Positions 49,786 to 58,049 of a stretch of DNA of 64,000 nt are shown piece by piece. This DNA is from Tepidamorphus gemmatus (GTDB taxonomy: Bacteria; Pseudomonadota; Alphaproteobacteria; Rhizobiales; Tepidamorphaceae): positions 247,760 to 311,759 of the forward strand of contig NZ_SMAK01000004.1 of the NCBI RefSeq assembly GCF_004346195.1, in the 5' to 3' direction. Made by a program: the position numbers and the translations under genes. The notes beneath the pieces were generated by a model. It worked only from the letters and a program-made list of their open reading frames with translations, had not been told where the DNA came from and searched no databases. Numbering within the stretch: position 1 is the stretch's first letter; each line of letters starts with the position of its first letter.

Positions 49786-52173
49786 ATGACCGACCAGGCC
49801 AGCGACCGCCACGCAATCGGACGCCCCGTTCCCCGCAAGGAGGACCGCCGCCTCGTCGCCGGTGGCGGGCGCTACACCGACGACGTGTCGCTTCCGGGCG
49901 AAGTGCATGGCGTCGTGGTCCGCAGCCTGCATGCGCACGGTCATCTGCGGGGCGTCGGCATCAGCACCGCGCGGGCGATGCCCGGTGTTCTCGCCGTCTA
50001 TACCGCCGCCGACATGGCCAACTACGGCAGCCTGCCCTGCATCGTCGAGATCGCCGGCCGCGACGGCGCGACGATGCGCAAGCCGCACTGGCCCGTGCTG
50101 GCGGACGGCAAGGTGCGGCATGTCGGCGAGGCGGTGGCCTTCGTCGTGGCGGAAACCGCCGCACAGGCCCGCGACGCGGCGGAGGCCGTGGAGATCGACA
50201 TCGACCCTCTGCCGGCCGTGATCGACGCGGCGGCCGCCCTCGCGCCCGGCGCACCACCGATCCACGACGAGGTTCCCGGCAACCTCGCCCTCGACTTCGA
50301 GGGCGGCGATCCGGATGCGGTCGAGGCCGCGATGGCACGGGCCGCGCATGTGACCCGTGTCTCCGTCGTCAGCAATCGGGTTGTGGTGACTGCGCTGGAG
50401 CCGCGTGCCGTGGTGGCCACCTACCTGGCTGACGCGGGCCGATGGGAGGTCCATGTCCAGAGCCAGGGCACGTTCGGCATGCGCGCCATGCTGGCCGGCG
50501 TCCTGAAGGTTGCGCCGGAGCAGGTGCGGATCCTCACCGGCAATGTCGGCGGCTCGTTCGGCATGAAGGCCGCAGTCTATCCGGAATATGTCTGCGCCTG
50601 CCATGCGGCGCGCGATCTCGGGCGGCCGGTGCGCTGGCTCAACGACCGTTCAGCCTCGTTCCTGTCCGACAGCCATGGCCGCGACCTGCAGATCACCGCG
50701 GAGCTGGCGCTGGACGGCGATGGCACCTTCCTCGCGGTCAGGCTGCGCGGACTCGCCAATCTCGGCGCCTATCTCGGCCACGTCTCGCCCGTGTTCTCCA
50801 CCGCCAACCTGGTCAAGAACCTGGTCAGCGTCTATCGAACGCCCGCGATCGCGGTTGCGATGCGCTGCGCCTTCACCAACACCACGTTCCTCGGCCCGTA
50901 TCGTGGCGCCGGACGGCCGGACGCCAATTACGTGATGGAGCGGCTGATCGACGCTGCGGCGCGCGAGACGGGACGCGACCCGGCCGATCTGCGGCGGCTG
51001 AACCACATCCGTCCCGGCCAGATTCCGTATCCGGCGCCCAACGGGCTCACCTATGACAGCGGCGACTTCCCGGCGGTGTTCGAGCGGGCGCTGGAGGCGG
51101 CCGACTGGGCGGGATTCCCGGTGCGGGCCAAGGCGAGTGCCGCCCGCGGCCTCCTGCGCGGGCGCGGCATCGGCAGCTACCTGGAGGTGACGGCGCCACC
51201 GAACCGGGAGATGGGCGGCATCCGCTTCGAGCCCGACGGCATGGTGAGCATCATCACCGGCACGCTGGACTACGGACAGGGCCACGCCACGCCGTTCGCC
51301 CAGATCCTGTCGGAACGGCTCGGCATTCCGTTCGAACGCATCCGGCTCGTGCAGGGCGACAGCGACCTGCTGATATTCGGTGCCGGCACGGGCGGCTCAC
51401 GGTCGGCGATGATGAGCGGGGCGGCGATCGTCGAAGCGAGCGATCTGGTGATCGAGAAGGGCAAGCGTCTCGCCGGCCTCGTTCTCGAGGCTGCCGTCGC
51501 TGACATCGAGTTCGCAGCCGGTCGCTTCACCGTGGCAGGGACCGACCTGTCGATCTCGCTCCTCGACCTCGCCGAGCAGCAGCGACAGGGGCTCGCCGTT
51601 CCCGACGACATGGCCGTTGAGATGGCCGACGGTCTCGACGTCACCCATCTCACCGGGCTCATTCCCTCGTCGTTCCCGAACGGCACCCATGTCGCCGAGG
51701 TCGAAATCGACCCGGAGACGGGTGCGACGCGCGTCGTCCGCTACACGATGGTCAACGACTTCGGAACGATCCTCAATCCGCTGCTGGTCGAGGGCCAGCT
51801 GCACGGCGGCGTCGTGCAGGGGATCGGCCAGGCGCTGATGGAGAGGACGATCTACGACATGGCCGGACAGCTCGTGACAGGCTCTCTCACCGACTATGCC
51901 CTGCCGCGCGCCGACGACGCGCCGGACTTCTCGTCCGAATGCCTGGCCTTCCCCGCCACCACCAATCCGCTGGGAATCAAGGGCTGTGGCGAGGCCGGCT
52001 GTGCCGGCTCGCTGTCGGCGGTGACCAACGCCATCATCGACGCATTGTCGGCGTATGGCGTGACCGCGATCGACATGCCGGCGACGCCGGAATCGGTATG
52101 GCGAGCGCTGAGGGGCGCAAGGCGGACCGCACGCTCACCAGACGGGGGGCAGCGGCGCGATCGTCACCGATGA
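49786..52173 (+). CDS. Xanthine dehydrogenase/CoxL-family molybdopterin subunit (orphan)
   Basis: The 795-residue protein is the large, Mo-cofactor-binding subunit of a molybdenum hydroxylase. Present are the Moco loop [27 protein letters not shown] (253-268), [17 protein letters not shown] (from 371; the form-II AYRGAGR type, not the CO dehydrogenase AYRCSFR) and the catalytic Glu736 in [11 protein letters not shown]. The neighbouring genes contain no FAD (CoxM) or 2Fe-2S (CoxS) subunits, which usually flank it. It may use unlinked partners or have other electron acceptors. The substrate is not clear. The last 25 residues are random-like. Confidence 0.88.
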   Translation: MTDQASDRHAIGRPVPRKEDRRLVAGGGRYTDDVSLPGEVHGVVVRSLHAHGHLRGVGISTARAMPGVLAVYTAADMANYGSLPCIVEIAGRDGATMRKPHWPVLADGKVRHVGEAVAFVVAETAAQARDAAEAVEIDIDPLPAVIDAAAALAPGAPPIHDEVPGNLALDFEGGDPDAVEAAMARAAHVTRVSVVSNRVVVTALEPRAVVATYLADAGRWEVHVQSQGTFGMRAMLAGVLKVAPEQVRILTGNVGGSFGMKAAVYPEYVCACHAARDLGRPVRWLNDRSASFLSDSHGRDLQITAELALDGDGTFLAVRLRGLANLGAYLGHVSPVFSTANLVKNLVSVYRTPAIAVAMRCAFTNTTFLGPYRGAGRPDANYVMERLIDAAARETGRDPADLRRLNHIRPGQIPYPAPNGLTYDSGDFPAVFERALEAADWAGFPVRAKASAARGLLRGRGIGSYLEVTAPPNREMGGIRFEPDGMVSIITGTLDYGQGHATPFAQILSERLGIPFERIRLVQGDSDLLIFGAGTGGSRSAMMSGAAIVEASDLVIEKGKRLAGLVLEAAVADIEFAAGRFTVAGTDLSISLLDLAEQQRQGLAVPDDMAVEMADGLDVTHLTGLIPSSFPNGTHVAEVEIDPETGATRVVRYTMVNDFGTILNPLLVEGQLHGGVVQGIGQALMERTIYDMAGQLVTGSLTDYALPRADDAPDFSSECLAFPATTNPLGIKGCGEAGCAGSLSAVTNAIIDALSAYGVTAIDMPATPESVWRALRGARRTARSPDGGQRRDRHR

Positions 52174-52356
52174 CGACCATGCCAGTCATCCGGACGACGG
52201 CAAACGGCGCAACGAACTCGCGTCGCGCCGCACCGCTACCGGCCGGACGGCCGATCCAGGACGGCGAACCTGCGCCGTCACGGTCGCTGCCGCCCCGGTC
52301 CCGGTGGTCCGCTCCGCGTCGGCCGGGATGAGGCGAGGAAGCGCGGTCGGCACGCG

Positions 52357-53034
52357 CTACCTGATCGCCTCGAACGGCTGATCCTTCACCTGCTCGACCA
52401 GACCGTAGAATGCCTCGTTGACCTTTGGCCAGGTCTTCAGCTTCTTCACGTTGGCGAGCCAGCGAGCGACGTTCGGGTATCTGGAGAAGTCGCAACGGAC
52501 GACCTCGCCGAGGGTCAGCAGACAGGCGCCGAAGTAGTCGGCGATGGTGATGGAATCGCCGGCGAGATACTGGCGGTCGGGACCGATCCAGTAATCGTTG
52601 AGGATCTGCAGCCACTTTTCGGCGTTCGCCTTGCCCCACTGGATGGTGGCGGCATGGATCTCGTCGGTTGGGCGCTTGTGGTGCGGGAAGACCTGCGGAT
52701 AGATGAATCCGTAGGCGTAGTCCCGGTAGAAGTTGGAGTTGAACCAGTCCATCACCTCGTTGACCCGCGCGCGCTGCCGTAGGTCCTTCGGGTATTCGGG
52801 CAGGTCGAACTTGTCGGCCAGATACTTGAGGATCGCCGAGGATTCGGTGAGCCGGAAGTCGCCGTCCTCGAGCACCGGCACCATGCGGTTCGGATTGATG
52901 GAGTTGAACGGCTCCTGGTAGTGGGCGCCGGCGAACAGGTCGACGACCTGCTCGTCGACGTCGAGCCCCTTCTCGGCGATGAACAGGCGGACCGGCCGGC
53001 TGGTCATCGAAACGGGGTGCATGTACAGCTTCAT
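52357..53034 (-). CDS. Glutathione S-transferase family protein
   Basis: The 225-residue protein has a thioredoxin-like N-terminal domain (MKLYMHPVSMTSRPVRLFIAEKG, then NPNRMVPVLEDGDF with the cis-Pro and LTESSAILKYLA) and an all-helical C-terminal domain (residues 90-225). Such GSTs detoxify, isomerise or dehalogenate substrates. It lies 50 bp downstream of the VOC gene and probably ends its operon. Its role with the ligase and VOC protein is not known. Confidence 0.9.
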   Translation of the reverse strand: MKLYMHPVSMTSRPVRLFIAEKGLDVDEQVVDLFAGAHYQEPFNSINPNRMVPVLEDGDFRLTESSAILKYLADKFDLPEYPKDLRQRARVNEVMDWFNSNFYRDYAYGFIYPQVFPHHKRPTDEIHAATIQWGKANAEKWLQILNDYWIGPDRQYLAGDSITIADYFGACLLTLGEVVRCDFSRYPNVARWLANVKKLKTWPKVNEAFYGLVEQVKDQPFEAIR

Positions 53035-53084
53035 CGTCGCTTTCTCCGCGGTGATGCTGCGGCTTGCCGGGCGTTGGCGCGCCG

Positions 53085-53681
53085 TCAGTACGGGTTCTTG
53101 GGCGAGCGATCGTGCGACAGGCTGCCGCGCGAGCGCTCGGTGAGTGCCTCGATGGCGTCGGCGAGGTGAATCTCGGCGATGTTGTAATCGCCGCGCCCCA
53201 CCCGGATTCGGTGCGCCTCGAGAAGGACGTCGGCATGGGTGAAGCCGAACGGCGGCTCGAAGCGGTAGCTGGCCAGTTCGATCGTCAGCCCCAGCGGATC
53301 ATTGAAGTAGATCGAATCCATGAAGCCGCGGTCCTTGACGCCGGAATGGCGGATACCGCGTTCGTCGAGACGTGCAACCGCCTGGCTGAACGTCGCCTTC
53401 GAGACCGAGAAGGCGATGTGGTGGACACAGCCGGGCTCGGTCGGCGTGCGACGCGGGTCCGGCTTGCGGTCCTCGTTGGTGAAGATCGTGATCAGCCGAC
53501 CATCGCCCGGATCGAAGTAGAGATGACTCTCGCTGGGCACATCGAGATTGGGCTGCTCGAAGACGAATGGCATGCCGAGCACGCCCTCCCAGAAATCGAT
53601 CGAGGTCTGTCGATCGGCGCCGACCAGGGTGATGTGATGCACGCCCTGGCTCTGCAGCTTGCGAAACTGCCGGTTCTCCAT
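53085..53681 (-). CDS. VOC-family (glyoxalase/dioxygenase fold) protein
   Basis: The 198-residue protein has vicinal-oxygen-chelate motifs. The first half has VHHITLVGADRQTSIDFWEGVLGM, the second VHHIAFSVSKATFSQAVARLDERG, and the metal ligands are likely His from VHHI, His from the second VHHI, and Glu from DPLGLTIELASY. Such proteins act as ring-cleaving dioxygenases, isomerases or glyoxalases. An AGAGGATCTGGTC precedes ATG 53681. It is between the CoA ligase and GST genes. Confidence 0.85.
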   Translation of the reverse strand: MENRQFRKLQSQGVHHITLVGADRQTSIDFWEGVLGMPFVFEQPNLDVPSESHLYFDPGDGRLITIFTNEDRKPDPRRTPTEPGCVHHIAFSVSKATFSQAVARLDERGIRHSGVKDRGFMDSIYFNDPLGLTIELASYRFEPPFGFTHADVLLEAHRIRVGRGDYNIAEIHLADAIEALTERSRGSLSHDRSPKNPY

Positions 53682-53713
53682 GACCAGATCCTCTTGTCTC
53701 GAAGGGTCGCGAT

Positions 53714-55057
53714 TCATTGGCGGACGAGGTGATCGCGGGACATCGTCGCGGCGTTGCGATCCACCAGTTTGGACTTGTAGTCGCTGCGCGGCAGCGTGCC
53801 CCAGGGTACGAGCGATACCTTTGCAGTGAAGACCAGCGAATCGCGCAGCTGCCTGCGGATCGCATCCGCCAGCGCCGGCGCGGGCTGCCGCCCCTCGCCG
53901 AGTTCGACCACTACCGGCAGGGGCGGATCCTGCTTGATCCCCGGCGCGGACGGCCGGATGACGATCCTGCCGCTCACGTCCGGGGCGAACCGGTTGACCA
54001 CCTCCTGCACCGCGCTTGGAAACACGTTGACGCCGCGCACGATCAGCATGTCGTCGGTGCGGCCGATGCATTTGACCCGGTGCGACGTCCGCCCGCAGGG
54101 GCAGGCGCGGGTGCGCAGCTCGACGTGATCGCGGCTGCGGAACCGCAGCAGCGGCGCCGCGCGATGACGCAGATGGGTGTACACCAGTTCGCCACGCGCG
54201 CCGTCCTCCAGCGGCAACGGCGCTCCGGTGTCGGGGTCTATCAGCTCGACATGAACGAAACCGCGCGCACAAAAGTGCATGCCACTGCGCTCGGGACATT
54301 CGCCCCACAACGAGACGCCAATGTCGCCGATACCCATCGCCTCGGTCACCTGGGCGCCCCAGGATTCCTCCAACCGGGTGCGGATCGCCGGTTCGCCGCC
54401 CCCCGGCTCGCCAGCGACGATGATCCGCTCGACCGAAGAGTTGCGGATATCGATGCCGCGCTGCGCCGCCCATTCGACGAGATGCAGGGCGTAGGAGGGC
54501 GTCAGAACCATCGCCTGAGGCTTCAGGAGGCTGACGGCCATCATCAACCGCTCGGTGTTGCCGGTCCCCACCGGGATGTGGCACAGGCCAAGCATGTTGA
54601 ACGCCTCCAGCGCCGCCCCGGCGACGAAGGGCCCGGCATTGTAGGTGGAGACAATGCGCTGGCCACGCTCGAGGCCGCAGGCGGCGTAGCTGCGCGCCGA
54701 GGTTCGAACCCAGTTGTCGAGATCGGAGGCGGTGAGCGGAATGTAGCTCGGCGTACCCGTCGTGCCGCTGGTAGAATAGATCCGGACGATCTCGTTCATC
54801 GGGACGGCCAGGTGCGTGCCGATCGGATCGTTCTCGCCGCGGGTCGCGCGCAGCTCGTCCTTCTCCGTGAAGGGCAGCGCGGCAATGGCGTCGAGGCCTC
54901 CGACAGCCTGAGCGTCCGGGAAGCCGGCCGCGGCCAGCTTGGCACGATAGAAGCGGGACTGACGAAACAGGTAGGCGACCTGCTGGCGATAGAGCAGATC
55001 GTCGGCGGCGGCCTGTGCCGCGAGCGGCAGCGTCTCGATCTGCGGATCAACCATCAT
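53714..55057 (-). CDS. Phenylacetate-CoA ligase-like AMP-forming enzyme
   Basis: This 447-residue protein is similar to PaaK: the ATP-binding STSGTTGTPS (95-104), AGEPGGGEP, VTEAMGIGDIG, a Zn-like CPCGRTSHRVKCIGRTDDMLIVRGVNVFPS, and the C-terminal lid with Lys in SDYKSKL. It would activate an aromatic or other carboxylic acid to its CoA thioester. The ATG overlaps, by ATGA, the stop of a citryl-CoA-lyase-like remnant. It is followed at 32 bp by the VOC gene. Confidence 0.9.
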   Translation of the reverse strand: MMVDPQIETLPLAAQAAADDLLYRQQVAYLFRQSRFYRAKLAAAGFPDAQAVGGLDAIAALPFTEKDELRATRGENDPIGTHLAVPMNEIVRIYSTSGTTGTPSYIPLTASDLDNWVRTSARSYAACGLERGQRIVSTYNAGPFVAGAALEAFNMLGLCHIPVGTGNTERLMMAVSLLKPQAMVLTPSYALHLVEWAAQRGIDIRNSSVERIIVAGEPGGGEPAIRTRLEESWGAQVTEAMGIGDIGVSLWGECPERSGMHFCARGFVHVELIDPDTGAPLPLEDGARGELVYTHLRHRAAPLLRFRSRDHVELRTRACPCGRTSHRVKCIGRTDDMLIVRGVNVFPSAVQEVVNRFAPDVSGRIVIRPSAPGIKQDPPLPVVVELGEGRQPAPALADAIRRQLRDSLVFTAKVSLVPWGTLPRSDYKSKLVDRNAATMSRDHLVRQ

Positions 55058-55320
55058 GGCGCCTCGCCCCGGTTCTGGTGGGCGACAGCCGCCTCGCCCG
55101 CCGAAGCCATCGGCAAACCGACCGGCCGCAGCGATTCCGCGGCGAGATGGGCGAGCAGCCCGGCGGTACGCGCAAGGAGCGGGACGGCCCGCCCCATCTC
55201 CGATGGCAGATCGAGGTCAAGCAGGACCGCGACGATCGGCATCGAAACGTTGATCGGCAAGGGCCTGCTCCAGGCGGACGCGACCGCGGTATCCAGCAGC
55301 CGGGGATCGGCTTGCGCGCG
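55054..55320 (-). pseudogene. Remnant of a citryl-CoA lyase/citrate-synthase C-terminus
   Basis: In one frame, residues from ADPRLLDTAVASAW to the stop resemble the C-terminal part of citrate synthase-like citryl-CoA lyases: LPINVSMPIVAVLLDLDLP, then RTAGLLAHLAAESLRPVGL. Only about 85 residues remain; the N-terminal two thirds is missing. Immediately upstream an ATG (55400) opens another frame with a coding-like start (MTEREPQPDETRSLNLVLVP), so an internal deletion and frameshift are likely. The stop is coupled to the ligase ATG, as if once an intact first gene of the operon. The family call rests on recall and should be searched. Confidence 0.55.
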
Positions 55321-55486
55321 GCCCGGTACCCCGCGGTGATGGGGACCAGCACGAGATTGAGAGATCGGGTCTCGTCCGGCTGGGGCTCGCGTTCCGTCAT
55401 CAGCTGAGGGGAGTATTCGGTGAAGCTCAGCCGCCCCCATCAGATCGCTGCACCGGTCGCGGCTGCGCACCTCGATGCGATCGACA

Positions 55487-55516
55487 GCGGCCGTGCAGAT
55501 GGCGGCCGTGCAGATG
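55487..55516. repeat. Perfect 15-bp tandem repeat (two copies)
   Basis: GCGGCCGTGCAGATG occurs twice in a row (55487-55501 and 55502-55516) between the remnant gene and the divergent GntR promoter region. Probably a replication slip. A regulatory role is not shown. Confidence 0.75.
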
Positions 55517-55592
55517 GAGGTAATGGCGGGCCCCGGCTGTCCGATCAGCATGTGCCTCCCCGACGGCCTCTCGGCCTCTTTGCTTGCTTCTA

Positions 55593-55627
55593 TTGTAGGA
55601 CAATATTGCATCCCTTTCTCTTGTCAA
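55593..55627 (-). promoter_or_regulatory. Promoter of the remnant-ligase-VOC-GST operon with overlapping FadR-type operator
   Basis: On the minus strand TTGACA (55627-55622) and TATTGT (55605-55600) are 16 bases apart. The dyad TTGTAGGACAA (55593-55603) overlaps the -10 and fits the FadR-subfamily GntR operator consensus TNGTNNNACNA. It also lies just upstream of the divergent GntR gene, so the regulator may control both. The boxes are seen; binding is inferred. Confidence 0.6.
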
Positions 55628-55656
55628 GCGATGGCCGGTCGGCTAACCAGACGGCC

Positions 55657-56382
55657 ATGAACGAAACGCTCCTCGATGTCGGCGAACCGGGCTCCGGCAG
55701 CCTGCCCCCTGCGCTCCCCGGCGTGCGCGGCACCACCGTCGAGCGTATCGTCAAGCATCTGCGCGAGGGCATCCTCAACAGCCGCTATGCGCCGGGGCAG
55801 CGGCTGATCGAGGCTGATCTGACCCGCGATCTGGGCGTCAGCCGCGGCCCGCTGCGCGAGGCGTTCCGCCGCCTCTCGGCGGAGGGGCTGATCGAGACGG
55901 TACCCAATCGCGGGGCGCTGGTGAGGCGGCTGACGCGCCGCGAGGCGCTCGAGCTTTTCCAGATCCGCATCGAGCTGGAGGCGCTTGGGGCGCGCCTCGC
56001 TGCGACCAACATGGCCGAGAGGGACATCCGCTCGGCATTCGAGGCAGCCATCGGACCGATCTGGTCCGAGGCGCCGCGCCTGTCACAGATAGCCTATCTG
56101 GAAGAGAACAAGCGCTTCCACGATGCGGTGATCGGCGCCAGCGGCAACTGCCAGCTGGTCGGGATCCACCGGCAGCTGCAGCTGCCGCTGATCATGGTCC
56201 ATGTCAGCGGTGCGCTCGATGCCGCCGTGCTGGCCCATTCCGTCGCCGAGCATCGGCAGATTGCCGCCGCGATCCTCGCCGGCGATGGCAGCGCGGCAGA
56301 TCTGGAGATGCGACGTCACCTCGAGCGCGCCTTCGCCCTGGTACGCGACATCCGCGACGGGGATTTCCGCACCACGCCCTGA
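55657..56382 (+). CDS. GntR-family regulator (FadR/FCD subgroup)
   Basis: The 241-residue protein has a GntR winged helix at the N-terminus (about 24-95; VERIVKHLREGIL, APGQRLIEADLTRDLGVSRGPLREAFRRL), then an all-helical FCD sensor domain. Its likely metal or ligand residues lie in the ENKRFHDAVI helix and VAEHRQIAAAIL. Such regulators often sense organic acids. It is divergent from the ligase operon and its stop nearly abuts that of the IclR gene. ATG 55657 is the most likely start. Confidence 0.92.
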   Translation: MNETLLDVGEPGSGSLPPALPGVRGTTVERIVKHLREGILNSRYAPGQRLIEADLTRDLGVSRGPLREAFRRLSAEGLIETVPNRGALVRRLTRREALELFQIRIELEALGARLAATNMAERDIRSAFEAAIGPIWSEAPRLSQIAYLEENKRFHDAVIGASGNCQLVGIHRQLQLPLIMVHVSGALDAAVLAHSVAEHRQIAAAILAGDGSAADLEMRRHLERAFALVRDIRDGDFRTTP

Positions 56383-56384
56383 GT

Positions 56385-57194
56385 TCAGGCCTTCGCGATG
56401 CCTGGCGTCTCGGTAGCAGCACCGGCGTTCGACATCTCTCCCAGCCGCCGGGTCAACCGCTCGGCCTCCCCCTTCAGCAGCCCGACGATCCAGGCCAGGC
56501 GTTCGTCCTGCATCCGCTCGCGGATCGCCGCCACGCTGATCGCCGCCACCACCCGGCCGCGCGCATCGACCACCGGAACGCCGACCGCGCACATCGCGCT
56601 GACGATCCGCCCGTCGTTGAAGGAATAGCCCTGCTGCCTGGTCTCGGCGACAAGCTTGTCGAGTTCCCTTGGCCCGAAGCCCGGATACCTCGCGAGCCGG
56701 GGCGTGTTGCTGGCGACGATCTCCGCCACTTCCTCGAGCGGCAGGAAGGCGAGCAACGCCAGACTGCCGGCGCCAACCCCAAGCGGCCGCCGGTCACCCG
56801 CATCCAGCGTCAGCGTCTTGATCGGGAAGTCACCTACCTGGCGTTCCAGGCAGAGCGCATCGAGCCCCTCGCGCACGGAGATGAAGATCGTGTCACCGGT
56901 TTCCCTCGCAAGCCTCAGCATGGCCGGCCGTGCCAGCTCGGCGATGTCGTAGCGCGTCGCCAGCCGTCCCAGCCGGATGATCTCGTAGCCGAGGAAATAG
57001 CGGCGTGTCTCGCTGTCCTGATAGGCGATCCCGGCGTCCGCCAGCGCGTTCAGGAGCCTATGGGTCGTGGCCTTGCCGAGTCCCGAGGCGCGGGCGAGAT
57101 CGGACAGGCGCCAGCCGGTCGTGGCCTCGCTGGCCAGCAGCCGGATGATTGCCGCCGCACGCTGGACCGACTTGACCGTTCCGTCGCCGATCAT
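56385..57194 (-). CDS. IclR-family transcriptional regulator
   Basis: The 269-residue protein has an N-terminal IclR-type HTH (about 8-75; VQRAAAIIRLLASE, LARASGLGKATTHRLLNAL) and a C-terminal effector domain with LARETGDTIFISVREGLDALCLE, ISVAAIRERM and SAMCAVGVPVVDARG. It is the last gene of the TRAP operon, its ATG overlapping the stop of the duplicated-domain gene (ATGA), so it probably senses a pathway compound. Whether it activates or represses is unknown. Confidence 0.93.
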   Translation of the reverse strand: MIGDGTVKSVQRAAAIIRLLASEATTGWRLSDLARASGLGKATTHRLLNALADAGIAYQDSETRRYFLGYEIIRLGRLATRYDIAELARPAMLRLARETGDTIFISVREGLDALCLERQVGDFPIKTLTLDAGDRRPLGVGAGSLALLAFLPLEEVAEIVASNTPRLARYPGFGPRELDKLVAETRQQGYSFNDGRIVSAMCAVGVPVVDARGRVVAAISVAAIRERMQDERLAWIVGLLKGEAERLTRRLGEMSNAGAATETPGIAKA

Positions 57195-58039
57195 GGCGAA
57201 TCCCCCAGCCGCTCGGCCCAGGCGAGCAGCACGTCGCGGGCGCGCAGGCCGACCTCGGCGCCCATCGCCGCGGCGGCGCGGTTGACGGCCGAGATGATTC
57301 CGTCCTCGAAGGTGGACCGCGCCTCGCCGATGCGCGCCGAGGACGCTGAGACGGTGAAGCCGGGAATGCCGCGCGCGTCGAGCGCCGGCAACCGGGCGAT
57401 GCCGGCATCGTCAATACCGATTCCGGCATCGTTGTAGACCCCGGCGAAGCCGTCCACCCGGAGCGCCAGCGCCGGGTCGCCGCCAACGAGCCCGCCATGG
57501 GAGCCGGTGACGACGATCTGGCCGACATCCTCCGGCCCGACCAGAGCAGCGGAATCGAGCAGCACGATCCTGCGCCGGCCGGGGCGGTCGATGATCGCGC
57601 GTGCCTCGCCCAGCGGCTCTGGCCTGACCGGCAGATGCGGCGCCGCGCACAGTTTTCGTGCCGCCTCGAGCGTCGGGTCTCCCGCACGCACGCCCGCGGC
57701 CGCAGCCGCCGCGTTGACGCGGCTGATGCGGCCGCGTGCCAGCATGTCGGCAGTGTCACCGATGCGGCAGGTGAGATGCGAGACCGCCGCCGCCGCGATG
57801 CCGAACGCCTGCAGATAGGGCAGCGCGCCGATGCCCGCCTCGTCCCGGCCGATGCCGGCATCGCACAGGATCACCGCGCGCACGCCGCCGGCGGCCGCCA
57901 GATAGCCGGGATATCGGCCGCCATGCGATCCGGACACCACGACCCCGCCCCACGCGCCGACGGGAAGCTTGGTGATCGTGTCGGCGACGACGATGCCCTC
58001 CGGCAGGACGGTCGCAGCGGGGGTCGCGGGAACCGGCAT
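57191..58039 (-). CDS. Unrecognised protein with two copies of one domain
   Basis: I do not recognise this 282-residue protein. It consists of two copies of one roughly 105-residue domain. Repeat 1 (about 16-122) has VVVSGSHGGR, then CDAGIGRDEAGI and RIGDTADMLARGRIS. Repeat 2 (about 158-270) has IVVTGSHGG, then NDAGIGIDDAGI and RIGEARSTFEDGIIS, and each ends in a V-N-x-A-A-A-A-x-G helix. The recurring S/T-G-S-H-G-G and D-A-G-I-G loops suggest an active or ligand site. There is no signal peptide. It sits between an aminotransferase (10 bp away) and IclR (coupled), so it probably acts in the same pathway. It could be an enzyme or a sensor. Confidence 0.8.
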   Translation of the reverse strand: MPVPATPAATVLPEGIVVADTITKLPVGAWGGVVVSGSHGGRYPGYLAAAGGVRAVILCDAGIGRDEAGIGALPYLQAFGIAAAAVSHLTCRIGDTADMLARGRISRVNAAAAAAGVRAGDPTLEAARKLCAAPHLPVRPEPLGEARAIIDRPGRRRIVLLDSAALVGPEDVGQIVVTGSHGGLVGGDPALALRVDGFAGVYNDAGIGIDDAGIARLPALDARGIPGFTVSASSARIGEARSTFEDGIISAVNRAAAAMGAEVGLRARDVLLAWAERLGDSP

Positions 58040-58049
58040 CGATCCAGCC

